From M3007 sp044226205 (lineage in GTDB: Bacteria; Bacteroidota; Bacteroidia; Chitinophagales; Saprospiraceae), in the NCBI GenBank assembly GCA_044226205.1, contig JBGAHL010000007.1:1-64000 (forward strand): a DNA stretch of 64,000 bases, in the 5' to 3' direction. Below, one piece after another: positions 1-8,621 of the stretch. The notes beneath the pieces were generated by a model, which had not been told where the DNA came from, did not search any database, and saw only the letters and a program-made list of their open reading frames with translations. Position 1 is the stretch's first letter. Every line of letters starts with the position of its first letter. The position numbers and the translations under genes were made by a program.

Positions 1-86
1 CTCGTTTAACGTTTGTAATTAAATTTTGTTTCAGGCCAAAACCAAATTCGAATAAAGAATTATGTTTTGTAAAGGCGCTGTACCGG

Positions 87-134
87 CCCTGAACTGATGT
101 CTGATCCTTTGCACAATCAGACATCAGTTCAGGG
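87..134 (-). terminator. Stem-loop downstream of the deiminase gene
   Basis: An 18-bp perfect inverted repeat (87-104 with 117-134) encloses a 12-base loop. It lies about 30 bases beyond the stop codon of the minus-strand deiminase gene. There is no long T run directly after it on the minus strand, so it may be a transcript-stabilising hairpin or a factor-assisted terminator instead of a classical intrinsic one. Confidence 0.6.
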
Positions 135-163
135 GCCCATGCTGCAAAACACAAGGGCGAATT

Positions 164-1948
164 TTACCGGACCACGAGTTTTTTTACACTCAGGTGGTCG
201 CCGGCCCGAAATTCAACGAAATAGGCGCCCGAAGGATAGCCGGCGGCATCGATAAAATAATTGCTGTTGCCACTCGGAATCTGCCCTTCAAACACCGTTT
301 CGACCGCCTGGCCCAGTGCGTTTCGAACGACGATACTGCCGCGCGTCGGGGCGGAAGAATAAACGGGGATGCAGGTGATGGCGCTGGCAGGGTTCGGATA
401 GATATCGAGCAAACGGCTTTCGGGCGCTTCAAAAACCGTACTGGCTGCATTGATCTTGAACTTCCACCAGCCTTCGGGAGCGGGCATGGGGCGCACGGCG
501 TTTTTGCCGCTTACCGAATTCGCCTCGATGTAGTAGTACACCGTAGAGCCCGCGGGCTGATGAGGGATCTGGCCAAGCCAAACGAAGGCGGTGTCGATGT
601 TTTGCGGGTCCCAGGGAAGCATCGGAGCGGCCGTCCAGGGCTGCGACAAATCGGTCGTGTACCAGATTTTGGCGTTGCTGATGCCGCTGCGGTGACGAAT
701 GTGTGCAAATACGGGGTATCCGCTCACGTTGTTGTCTTCCACGTCGGCCAGGCGCTGGTGTACGAGGTGGATCGGGTCGTTGACGCCGATTTCTTTCGTG
801 ATGCAATGAATGGCGCCCAGGGAAGGAATAATGGCATTGCAATCGACGCCGACGATTTTGTAGCCGGGCATGGTTTCCTGCCAGATACGCTGCGCCGTGG
901 TGTCGAATTCCTGTTCGTAAAAAGGTACGATGATGGTTTTATTGACAAATACCGCGTTGGCATAGGTGCGATAATCCCCGTTTTGGTTAGGGTAAACATT
1001 GTTGTAATCCGGGGGCATCGGAACGCGCACCACGCGGTAAGGAGTGCCGAAAACAGAAGTATAGTTGCTCAAAACATACTGAATATTGGCCTCAATCTGC
1101 GGGCCATCGGCAATGCCGGAAGGATACTGCCCCACAAGCAGCGTCTCTTCATCCAGCAGTTTCATGTGCATATCGATGTGATGTATCGCATCGTAGGGCA
1201 GGGTGGGCATCTTGATGTAGCGGTGTATGCCCATAAAATCCCCCAGAATATCATTGATCTGCGCTTCGTCCTTGACGGTGACATTGTACGGATTGCCCAG
1301 ATCATTTTCGTCGAGGATCAGTTCGGAGGCAAAAGCGGTACCGAAGCCGTCGGACATAAAGTTGCCGCCCGTATTAACGAGGTCGGTGGGCGCAGCCGAG
1401 GTTTCGAACAAGGGCAGGCTGAGGTAGGGGGCAATGGTGCGCGCCAGGGTATCGTCTTTTTTTCGCGTGGGGCGGTTGTAAATCCAGTCGACCAGGTAAA
1501 GGGAATCCACATCGTTGGCGTACACGCAATTGGGGCCGTAATCGCGTACCCAGATGCTGTTGTTGGGCACGACGACAAAATCCACGTTGCTGGAAATATC
1601 GACGCCGGCAGCGATCAGCGTGCTTTTTGCCGAGTTGACGGTCGTTTGCGAATTGCAGCAAACGATCACGCGGCATTCTTCACGGGCGGCGCGCACGATT
1701 TCCGTCAGGATGGCCGGAAAGCTTTGCCAGGTAACGAGCAGGGCCTGGAGTTCTTCCCATTCGCCCATGTGGCGCACGGGTTCGCTCGGCGGGTTGGTAA
1801 AACCGGCGGCCAGTACGGGAGCGGGTGGTTGTGCTTTGAGGGTGGCTTGTTCTTCATCCGTCATGTAGCGCGGAAGCCCCGGCGAGGTGCCCTGGGCGAA
1901 CAATTGTGCGGACAGTAATGCAAAAAACAGGAAGTACAGATGTCGCAT
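164..1948 (-). CDS. Secreted peptidyl-arginine / agmatine deiminase family protein with T9SS sorting domain
   Basis: 594 residues. An N-terminal signal peptide (about 1-19, ending AQLFAQ) precedes a PAD_porph-type guanidino-group-modifying domain (about 50-395). The family's catalytic set is visible: Asp136 in RDYGP, His257 and Asp259 in HHIDMH, and Cys382 in AIHCIT. An Ig-like region (about 400-500) and a type A T9SS C-terminal domain (about 510-594, with YPNPAS) follow. Family members hydrolyse peptidyl-arginine to citrulline or agmatine to N-carbamoylputrescine. Export and cell-surface delivery are expected from the signal peptide and CTD, an architecture resembling the Porphyromonas enzyme PPAD. 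The substrate cannot be decided from sequence. Monocistronic, ending in a strong hairpin at 87-134. Confidence 0.88.
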   Translation of the reverse strand: MRHLYFLFFALLSAQLFAQGTSPGLPRYMTDEEQATLKAQPPAPVLAAGFTNPPSEPVRHMGEWEELQALLVTWQSFPAILTEIVRAAREECRVIVCCNSQTTVNSAKSTLIAAGVDISSNVDFVVVPNNSIWVRDYGPNCVYANDVDSLYLVDWIYNRPTRKKDDTLARTIAPYLSLPLFETSAAPTDLVNTGGNFMSDGFGTAFASELILDENDLGNPYNVTVKDEAQINDILGDFMGIHRYIKMPTLPYDAIHHIDMHMKLLDEETLLVGQYPSGIADGPQIEANIQYVLSNYTSVFGTPYRVVRVPMPPDYNNVYPNQNGDYRTYANAVFVNKTIIVPFYEQEFDTTAQRIWQETMPGYKIVGVDCNAIIPSLGAIHCITKEIGVNDPIHLVHQRLADVEDNNVSGYPVFAHIRHRSGISNAKIWYTTDLSQPWTAAPMLPWDPQNIDTAFVWLGQIPHQPAGSTVYYYIEANSVSGKNAVRPMPAPEGWWKFKINAASTVFEAPESRLLDIYPNPASAITCIPVYSSAPTRGSIVVRNALGQAVETVFEGQIPSGNSNYFIDAAGYPSGAYFVEFRAGDHLSVKKLVVR

Positions 1949-2031
1949 GGTGATGTCGTGTTTTATTGTTCAGAAAGATTGGATGTTCAAAGTACCGGTT
2001 TTTTTGCCAAAAATGAAACAGGGGGCAAAAC

Positions 2032-2056
2032 AAAAACGGCGTGCCGTTGCACGCCG
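2032..2056 (-). terminator. Intrinsic terminator of the Crp/Fnr gene
   Basis: Read on the minus strand, an 8-bp stem (CGGCGTGC pairing with GCACGCCG, 4-base loop) is followed directly by TTTTTG. It lies about 165 bases after the Crp/Fnr stop codon, with the repeat-like element at 2111-2219 in between. Confidence 0.65.
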
Positions 2057-2110
2057 CTTGTTACAAAACCCATTCTATCGTATGAAGCAAAACTGTTATC
2101 GAAAGGAAGA

Positions 2111-2219
2111 CTGGCCGGAACCGATACACGATACACGGCTGACGGTGCATGGCGCGTGACCCATTTATTCTGCCGTGTACCGTTGACCGTGTAGCGTGTA
2201 CCGTTCGCGGCTGGCCGGA
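2111..2219. repeat. Imperfect inverted repeat flanked by 9-bp direct repeats
   Basis: CTGGCCGGA occurs at 2111-2119 and again at 2211-2219. Between them, 2120-2152 and 2173-2204 form an imperfect inverted repeat (about 24 of 32 positions pair) built from GTGTACCG-like units. It fills the space between the Crp/Fnr stop codon and its terminator and resembles an intergenic REP/MITE-type element, but no transposase is nearby. Confidence 0.5.
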
Positions 2220-2906
2220 TCAGACTGCCAGGGGCAGCGCGTTCAGATCGCGGAACAGGATTTTTTTCCGGTTGAAATACAAAATGTTAGAGCGTTTCAA
2301 CTGGTTCAAAACGGCCGTAACCATTTGCCGGCTGGTGCCGGTCAGGTCGGCGATGTCCTGATGTGTCATATTGTGCTTGACGAGCGTTTCGAACCCGACG
2401 CGTTTGCCTTGTTCGTGGCCCATCTGTTGCAGGAATTCCAGAATACGGCTTTTCGAATCCTTGAGCACGACTTTTTCAAGTTGTGTCTCCGTGTAGCGAA
2501 GCCGGGCGCCGAGGAAATGCAGCAGCGACTGTGCAAAAGCGAAGTTGCGGCGCATGACGTTCAGCACGGTGGCGGAATCCAGTTCGAGCACCTCCACGAA
2601 TTCGTCCATCACGTAGGCAAAATCGCGGCGCTGCTGGTCGCCGGTCAGGCAGGATTCGCCGAAAAGACTGTCGGGGCGAACCACATACTTGATAATGTCT
2701 TTTTTTTCTGCATGAACGGTTACTTTGATCAAACCTTTCAACAGAAAATAGACCTTTGTCGCTGCCTGCCCGGGTTTGTAAATAACCTGGTGCTTTGCGT
2801 AGGTTTGTACGGTGGCGGTTTGATGGAGCAACAGGCGCTCTTCGTAGGTCAGGACCGCGAACAAGGGCGAGTTCTCCAAAATCGGTAAAGTAGTTTTCGT
2901 GTCCAT
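2220..2906 (-). CDS. Crp/Fnr family transcriptional regulator
   Basis: 228 residues from the ATG at 2906. A cyclic-nucleotide-binding-type beta-roll sensor (about 10-125, containing IYKPGQAATKVYFLLKG) is followed by a C-terminal winged helix with a Crp-type recognition segment (HQDIADLTGTSRQMVTAVLNQL). The reading frame continues upstream to 3047, but that extension is Bacteroidota-atypical sequence and the conserved domain starts just after Met-Asp-Thr-Lys, so the shorter start is preferred. No Fnr-type cysteine cluster is seen, so the protein probably senses a small molecule or protein state and not oxygen through a 4Fe-4S cluster. Divergent from the ECF sigma gene. Target genes are unknown. 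Confidence 0.9.
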   Translation of the reverse strand: MDTKTTLPILENSPLFAVLTYEERLLLHQTATVQTYAKHQVIYKPGQAATKVYFLLKGLIKVTVHAEKKDIIKYVVRPDSLFGESCLTGDQQRRDFAYVMDEFVEVLELDSATVLNVMRRNFAFAQSLLHFLGARLRYTETQLEKVVLKDSKSRILEFLQQMGHEQGKRVGFETLVKHNMTHQDIADLTGTSRQMVTAVLNQLKRSNILYFNRKKILFRDLNALPLAV

Positions 2907-3164
2907 GCGTTTCGTGTGTATGTGTTTATCTGTCGCTTTTGTCTGTACCGTTAAGACAGCACCCCTGCCTGAATCCCCTATCCCGGCCCCAAAAAAATTT
3001 TTGCCGGAATGGCTGCCCGCAAAGTTGGAATTGTCAATTTTAGACATTTTTTGGAATCATATTTTACAAAGACTCTTAAATTTGTGAATTAATTTTGAGT
3101 GAAAGGTTTTAAAAACCTGTTAACGGAATTTTAATTTTTTATCAACTTTACCGCAAAATAAACT
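2907..3164. promoter_or_regulatory. Divergent intergenic region between Crp/Fnr and ECF sigma genes
   Basis: Two exact TAnnTTTG -7 boxes point toward the sigma gene: 3077-3084 (TAAATTTG) and 3090-3097 (TAATTTTG). A TTTG that could serve as -33 element lies at 3050-3053. A perfect 15-bp palindrome, AGGTTTTAAAAACCT, sits at 3104-3118, where transcription from the second box would begin, so it is a candidate operator. No gene is seen here. Confidence 0.5.
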
Positions 3165-3791
3165 TTGGAACCTGCGCCCGACACATCTTTTGCCCCGGAC
3201 CCGGCCGAACAAGCCTGGCTGGACGCACTCCGCCGGGGAGATGAATCGGTATTGCGCAGGATCTTCGACCGGCATTACCCGCTGCTGCTGACCGATATTT
3301 ACCGCCTGATCCCCGACGAATCAACGTGTCAGGACCTGGCTCAGGAAGTCATCGTGGAACTTTGGCGCAAACGCGACAGCCTCGATATCCGGCTCTCTCT
3401 TCGGGCATATTTGCGAAAAGCAGCGATCAACCGCGCGCTCAACCATATCAAAACACAGCGGCGCTACGTGCTCGAATCGTCCGACGATGCCTTGTCGCGA
3501 GAAGCCGATACTTCCGTCGCCGACATCAATCAAAAGCGCAATCAGGATTCTCTGGAAGCTGCCCTGCACCTTGCCATCGCCGCACTTCCTGAAAAATGCC
3601 GCTTGGTTTTTTCGCTCAGCCGTTTCGAACACCTGTCGCACCGTGAAATAGCCGAACAACTCGGTATCTCGGTCAAAACCATTGAAAATCAGATCACCAA
3701 AGCCCTCAGACTTCTGCGCGACGCACTGGCCAATCATGCCCATTTGTCGCCGGTTGTCATTTGGATCATAAATTGGTGGTGGAAAGGATAG
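3165..3791 (+). CDS. ECF-type RNA polymerase sigma factor
   Basis: 208 residues. Region 2 (about 33-100, with YRLIPDESTCQDLAQEVIVELW) and region 4 (about 145-195, with FEHLSHREIAEQLGISVKTIENQI) are clear, giving the FecI-like layout common in Bacteroidota. The start is TTG at 3165: an in-frame TAA lies at 3159-3161 and the protein has no internal methionine, so no ATG start is possible without a sequence error. It heads a cassette with fecR, an STN-TonB receptor and a DUF4249 gene. The expected role is to direct polymerase to the receptor genes once the receptor signals through FecR. Confidence 0.92.
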   Translation: MEPAPDTSFAPDPAEQAWLDALRRGDESVLRRIFDRHYPLLLTDIYRLIPDESTCQDLAQEVIVELWRKRDSLDIRLSLRAYLRKAAINRALNHIKTQRRYVLESSDDALSREADTSVADINQKRNQDSLEAALHLAIAALPEKCRLVFSLSRFEHLSHREIAEQLGISVKTIENQITKALRLLRDALANHAHLSPVVIWIINWWWKG

Positions 3792-3852
3792 GGGATAGCG
3801 GCTGCCCGATTGTCTTTATCGCGAAAACCGACTACCCGAAAAAAGCAACATC

Positions 3853-4854
3853 ATGAAAGAAGACGATTACCTCCTTCTCTTATATAAGCAATTGGACGCC
3901 GGGCTGGAGCCCGACGAAGCGACCAGTTTGCAACAATGGCTGGGCGAATCGGCTGAAAACCAGCACCTGGCCGACGATGTCCGCAAAATTTGGGTTGCTT
4001 CCGGCGATTACCAGCCCTCGTTCAGCATCGATCCCGATGCCGATTTTTCCAAAATTCAGGCTCGTATCCAAAAAGAAGAATTTGCGCCTTCCGCAAAGCG
4101 CGTTGCTTTGGGCAGCATCCTGATGCGTATCGCCGCGGCACTGGCCTTTGTACTGGTTGCCGTCTGGGGCTACCGTTCGTTCAATACGGTTGCTGCACCG
4201 CTTCAAACGGCATACGCCAATGAAGGCCCCCATCGCCTGGTTGAGTTGTCCGACGGTTCGAAAGTGTGGTTGCGTCAGGGAAGTTCACTGGAGTTTCCCG
4301 CCAATTTTGATGCCGGCAGCCGTGTGGTTCACGTACACGGGGAGGCTTATTTCGAGGTCGCGCACGATGCTTCGCGCCCGTTCCGCGTCGCTATCGATGG
4401 CGGGCAATGGGTGGAAGTGCTGGGTACGCAATTCAACATCCAGGCGACCGAAACTGACCAAACCTCCGTGCTGGTACGAAGCGGCAAAGTGCGTTTTACC
4501 CCCGAGGCTGGCGGCGAAGGCGTTTATCTGGAAGCCGGGAAAAAGGCTGTTTACGACAAAAAAGCCCAAAAAATTACGCTCAGCGAGCCCGGTAGTTTTA
4601 ACGAACTGGCCTGGCAGGCCGGCGGCCTGGAATTTATCCATACCCCGCTCGCACAGGTGGTCAAGGATCTGGAAAGCTGGTACAAGGTGTCGGTCGTACT
4701 CGACAATCCGGCGCTTGCCAACTGCCCCTACACGGCCCCGTTGACCCGTCAATCCATCGCGCAGGTACTCAACGTGCTGGCCGAAACTTACCAAATGCAA
4801 CTGCAGAAAACCGGAGCCAGCAGCTACCGGCTCAGTGGTGGCACTTGCCAGTAA
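3853..4854 (+). CDS. FecR-family anti-sigma factor
   Basis: 333 residues. A cytoplasmic N-terminal part (1-80) is followed by one membrane helix (about 86-106, LMRIAAALAFVLVAVWGY), a periplasmic FecR domain (about 115-215, with VELSDGSKVWLRQGSSLEFP) and a DUF4974-type C-terminal domain (about 255-325) that should contact the receptor STN domain. It follows the sigma gene by 61 bases and precedes the receptor by 130 bases. As in other FecR proteins it is expected to hold the sigma factor inactive, or activate it, depending on receptor occupancy. Confidence 0.93.
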   Translation: MKEDDYLLLLYKQLDAGLEPDEATSLQQWLGESAENQHLADDVRKIWVASGDYQPSFSIDPDADFSKIQARIQKEEFAPSAKRVALGSILMRIAAALAFVLVAVWGYRSFNTVAAPLQTAYANEGPHRLVELSDGSKVWLRQGSSLEFPANFDAGSRVVHVHGEAYFEVAHDASRPFRVAIDGGQWVEVLGTQFNIQATETDQTSVLVRSGKVRFTPEAGGEGVYLEAGKKAVYDKKAQKITLSEPGSFNELAWQAGGLEFIHTPLAQVVKDLESWYKVSVVLDNPALANCPYTAPLTRQSIAQVLNVLAETYQMQLQKTGASSYRLSGGTCQ

Positions 4855-4874
4855 ACGCCTAAGTTGACAGCCCC

Positions 4875-4894
4875 CGGCGTTTGAAAAAGCGCCG
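4875..4894 (+). promoter_or_regulatory. Weak stem-loop between fecR and the TonB receptor
   Basis: CGGCG at 4875-4879 pairs with CGCCG at 4890-4894, and TTT/AAA can extend the stem past a one-base bulge. AGTTTT follows. It could reduce read-through from the sigma-fecR part into the receptor gene, but the pairing is short. Confidence 0.3.
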
Positions 4895-4984
4895 AGTTTT
4901 CGCCCCCGCCTCCCCGCGTTTCGGTTTTGGCACCCTTTTTTCAGAGGCATAGCCGTAACTTTCGGCTTTGTAAGTTCCGAATCC

Positions 4985-7645
4985 ATGGTGCTCCGGGCGT
5001 TTCCCTTGCTTTCGATTTCCTTTTTGTTGTTGGTGGCAGTACCTGCCGCGGCGCAAGACCCGCTTTCGCGGGTTATGGATTTCGATTGCCCGTCCTGTAC
5101 GCCCTCCGAGGCTTTGGTCCAATTGAGCCGTCAAAGCGGGGTGAACATCGCGTTCAACGACCGCTTTTTTTCGAGATGCGCAGCCCGTGATTTTCACTTT
5201 TCCCAACAAACAATCGGCCAAATCCTCAATGAAATCGGGTCCTGTGCCCCGGTGATGTACCGACTAACCGATCAGCAGGTCGTGTTTTCGCGCAAACGCC
5301 AGAAATTCAGCCTGAGCGGTTACATTACCGATGAAATCACCGGGGAACGCCTGATCGGAGCGAGCGTCCGCGTGCTGGTAGATAACGGCGCGGTTGCCGT
5401 CACCAATGATTTCGGTTTTTTCAGCCTCAATCTCGACGAAGGAGAATACAGGTTGCTGGTCACTTACATTGGTTATCGCCCGATGGAACTCGGTGTTTCC
5501 CTGGGGTCGGCCAAAATGTTGAAAATCCGCCTGACCCCGGGCGAGAGCCTCCCGGAAGTCGTGATTTCCGCCCTTCCCACCAGCGTCAACCACGTAAAAA
5601 GTCAGGAAGCAAGGCAAAGCCTTCCACTGGCCGACCTTCCTTCCATGCCGATGCCGGCCGGCGAAGCCGACCTGATCCGGCTGGCTGCCCTGCAACCCGG
5701 CGTGCAAACCGGGGTGGACGGACTGGGCGGGCTGCATGTCCGCGGCGGCAATGCAGATCAGAACCTCATCCTGCTGGACGACGTGCCAGTGTACAATCCG
5801 GGGCATGCGCTCGGCCTGCTGTCTATTTTTAACCCTCGTACCATCAGCAGCACCCGTTTGTGGAAAGGCGACTTTCCGGCGCGATACGGCAGCCGGGCTT
5901 CCTCGGTGCTCGATGTGCGTACCCGCGACGGCAATTTTCACCGGCACGAAGCAACGGCCTCTATCGGACTGCTGGCTTCCTCGGCGACGGTGGAAGGCCC
6001 CATCGGCAGAAAAGAGAAGTGCTCTTTTCTGGCCAGTGGCCGAGGCACCTATATGGGTCCCTGGGTCAGTTACCTCAACAAACGCGAAAACCTGCTGACC
6101 TTCAGCGGCGACGACGTGGCTTACCGCTTTTACGACGGCAGCCTGAAACTGAACTATATTTTTTCGCCGCGCAAACGCCTGTATTTCAGCTTTTACAGGG
6201 GCGGCGACAACTTCAAGGACGCTTTTTTACAAACCTACTCCTACCCGGAAAGCATCGTCACCGATCGCTATTCTTTCTCCTCCAAATGGGGCAACGCCAT
6301 CGCGGCCTTGCGCTGGAACCAGGTGTTGAACAACAAACTTTTTTCCAATACCACCCTTCGTTTCAGTCGCTTTTATTACCAGAGCAACCTGTCTTTCAAC
6401 TCCAGCGCGCAGTTCCCTTCGGGCAAACAGAGCGTTTTGCAGGACTACGGGCGGATTTACCAAACGATCATCCGCGACTGGTCGATCAAATCCGACTTCA
6501 CCTGGTACGCCAACGAGCGGGTCACCCTGCGCTGGGGCGGCGCCTACACCTTTCACAATTTCCGTCCCGGCGCCCTCAACGTCAACTTTTTACTCACCGG
6601 CATGCCGGGCAACAACATCGACTCCTTGGCCCAGATTCTTCGCAACGAGGAGCGCCTTGCAGCCGATGAATCCGAACTGTATACCGACCTTGAATGGCGT
6701 TTCGGGCACGACTGGAAGGTGGATGCCGGGCTGAACGGCACGATTTTTCAAATCCGAACCACCGGCTACGCTGCGCTGCTACCACGGCTGCGCATCGAAT
6801 ATGCCACACCCGACGGCTGGTCTTTCTGGACCGGCTACCATCGTATGTCGCAGAATTTGCACCAGATAGGCTCGTTCAATGTCAGCTTGCCTTTCGAACT
6901 GTGGGTGCCCTCGACGGCAAAGGTGCGGCCCGAGCTGGTCGGCCAGTTGTCGGCAGGTTTTGGCTGGCAACAAGGCGTATGGCATTGGCAAATAGAGGGT
7001 TATCACAAAAAACTGGATCGTGTACTCACCTTTCTGGCTGGCAACGATGCGTTGGCGGAAGTAGGTGCGGAGGATGCTTCGGGATGGGAAGACCGAATTT
7101 CGGAAGGCAAGGGGCAGGCGCATGGCCTCGAATTTTTATTTGAAAAAAACAGGGGAAATACGACCTGGACGGCTGCTTACACGATTTCGGAATCGACCCG
7201 CCAATTTCCCGACCTGAATTCCGGCAGGGCTTTTCCCTACCGTTTTGACCGTCGTCACGACCTGAAAATCAGCCTGCGTCAGCGGTTCACCCGCTGGCTA
7301 AGCGGTGAAATATTGTGGGTTTACGCCAGCGGCAACCCGATCACCTTGTCGGCTGTCAAATTTCAGCACCTGAGCCCCGAAGGCGAGGTGTCGCGAGAGG
7401 TGTTTGCCTACACCGAGGTGAATGGCTACCGGCTGCCGGCATACCACCGGCTCGACCTGGCTTTCAATACGCACTGGACCAAAAAACGCTTCGAACACGG
7501 CTTGCAACTGGGCGTTTACAACGCATACAATCGCGCCAATCCATTTTTTATTTACGTAGATGCAGGCAGTGGAGTGAAAGGACGGGCGATTCAATATACC
7601 TTGTTGCCGGTATTACCTGTTTTTCGATATGAATTAAAATTTTAA
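4985..7645 (+). CDS. TonB-dependent outer-membrane receptor with N-terminal STN signalling domain
   Basis: 886 residues. A signal peptide (about 1-23) precedes an STN domain (about 30-100), which passes the ligand signal to FecR. A carboxypeptidase-regulatory-like beta-sandwich (about 108-190, LSGYITDEITGERLIGASV) comes next, then the plug (about 205-315, with GLHVRGGNADQNLILLDDVPVYN) and a beta-barrel ending in an aromatic residue (RYELKF). The STN domain together with the upstream sigma and fecR genes makes this a transducing receptor. No SusD partner is present; a DUF4249 gene follows 6 bases later instead. The ligand is unknown. The 6-base gap to the next gene indicates one transcript. 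Confidence 0.93.
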   Translation: MVLRAFPLLSISFLLLVAVPAAAQDPLSRVMDFDCPSCTPSEALVQLSRQSGVNIAFNDRFFSRCAARDFHFSQQTIGQILNEIGSCAPVMYRLTDQQVVFSRKRQKFSLSGYITDEITGERLIGASVRVLVDNGAVAVTNDFGFFSLNLDEGEYRLLVTYIGYRPMELGVSLGSAKMLKIRLTPGESLPEVVISALPTSVNHVKSQEARQSLPLADLPSMPMPAGEADLIRLAALQPGVQTGVDGLGGLHVRGGNADQNLILLDDVPVYNPGHALGLLSIFNPRTISSTRLWKGDFPARYGSRASSVLDVRTRDGNFHRHEATASIGLLASSATVEGPIGRKEKCSFLASGRGTYMGPWVSYLNKRENLLTFSGDDVAYRFYDGSLKLNYIFSPRKRLYFSFYRGGDNFKDAFLQTYSYPESIVTDRYSFSSKWGNAIAALRWNQVLNNKLFSNTTLRFSRFYYQSNLSFNSSAQFPSGKQSVLQDYGRIYQTIIRDWSIKSDFTWYANERVTLRWGGAYTFHNFRPGALNVNFLLTGMPGNNIDSLAQILRNEERLAADESELYTDLEWRFGHDWKVDAGLNGTIFQIRTTGYAALLPRLRIEYATPDGWSFWTGYHRMSQNLHQIGSFNVSLPFELWVPSTAKVRPELVGQLSAGFGWQQGVWHWQIEGYHKKLDRVLTFLAGNDALAEVGAEDASGWEDRISEGKGQAHGLEFLFEKNRGNTTWTAAYTISESTRQFPDLNSGRAFPYRFDRRHDLKISLRQRFTRWLSGEILWVYASGNPITLSAVKFQHLSPEGEVSREVFAYTEVNGYRLPAYHRLDLAFNTHWTKKRFEHGLQLGVYNAYNRANPFFIYVDAGSGVKGRAIQYTLLPVLPVFRYELKF

Positions 7646-7651
7646 TCCACA

Positions 7652-8572
7652 ATGAGGCCCGTTCAAGCAGCCCTTTTTGGTGTTCTGGTATTGAGTTCGC
7701 TGGCGTACTGCGCTCGCGAGATCCAGATTGACTTGCCCGAAGAGCCCGAAAAAATCGTTGCGATCAGCCATTTTACCGAGGGCGAACCCATCAGGGCACG
7801 GCTTACACTCAGCCGGCCGGCCTATGCTTCCGGTCAGCCTGAAATTGTGGAAGATGCCGCAGTTTCCGTCTTTCGCGGCGATCATCTGCTCGAACCGCTT
7901 TCCTTTGACAAGAACCTCAAATACTGGCAAGGCACCATCCCTGCTGAACCCGGTGTGGTATACAAACTGGTCGTTCAGGCCGAAGGGCTACCCGATGCCA
8001 GCGGCAGCAGCAGCATCCCGCAGTACGTTCCCCTGGCGCCCATCCAGATCAATCGGGAAGACATCAGGATTGTCGGCTGGGACAGCGTCAGGCAGGCGCT
8101 CCGCATTCCGATGGTGCTGCGTCCTCAGCAATTGCCTGAACAGAACCGTTATTTTGCATTTGCGTTGCGCCACGAAATCGAGGTCTTTTCCATCGTCAAC
8201 GGCCAGCCGGTGCCCGATTATTTTTACGAAGGCAGTTCGGCATTTCTCACCGATGGCACCACGCTGGCGCTATTGCACAGCATCCCTGAGCCTGTCGTGC
8301 TGATCGATGAAAAATACTGGAACGACGACCGGCAGGAAATCCGGCTCGAAGCGCTGGTTCCGTTCAATCCGGCCAATGAAAAGCCGCGCCGAATCCTGAT
8401 CGAATGGCGCACCCTGTCGGGCGAATTTTACCGTTATCACCTCTCCCTGGCCCGACAAGGCAACAACCAGCCCTTGGGCGACCCCGACGCGGTTTACAAC
8501 AATATCGACGGCGGGTACGGCAATTTTTCGGGCTATTCCTCCAATATTGACGCGCTTGATCTGCAATTCTGA
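7652..8572 (+). CDS. DUF4249 family protein, partner of the TonB receptor
   Basis: 306 residues. A hydrophobic N-terminus ending in LSSLAYCAREI resembles a lipoprotein signal with Cys20, though Tyr at -1 is a poor lipobox residue. The start of the mature part (CAREIQIDLPEEPEKIV...) is typical of DUF4249. Members of this family are encoded directly after STN/TonB receptors in Bacteroidota and are presumed to be outer-membrane or periplasmic accessory proteins. No biochemical role is established that I can name. Coupled to the receptor by a 6-base gap and followed by a 160-base region carrying the mdh promoter. Confidence 0.85.
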   Translation: MRPVQAALFGVLVLSSLAYCAREIQIDLPEEPEKIVAISHFTEGEPIRARLTLSRPAYASGQPEIVEDAAVSVFRGDHLLEPLSFDKNLKYWQGTIPAEPGVVYKLVVQAEGLPDASGSSSIPQYVPLAPIQINREDIRIVGWDSVRQALRIPMVLRPQQLPEQNRYFAFALRHEIEVFSIVNGQPVPDYFYEGSSAFLTDGTTLALLHSIPEPVVLIDEKYWNDDRQEIRLEALVPFNPANEKPRRILIEWRTLSGEFYRYHLSLARQGNNQPLGDPDAVYNNIDGGYGNFSGYSSNIDALDLQF

Positions 8573-8621
8573 GCAGTCGTCCGCGTGTGACGGAACACTC
8601 CTGCCATATTTTGGTAAAAAA

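Noticed and set aside
194..1918. 574-codon open frame on the plus strand opposite the deiminase gene
   Set aside because: It is exactly antisense to a gene with clear motifs, and its translation has no recognisable domain; long antisense frames are common in GC-rich coding DNA.
2907..3047. N-terminal extension of the Crp/Fnr regulator
   Set aside because: The 47 extra residues precede the usual start of the sensor domain and lie in the promoter region of the divergent sigma gene.
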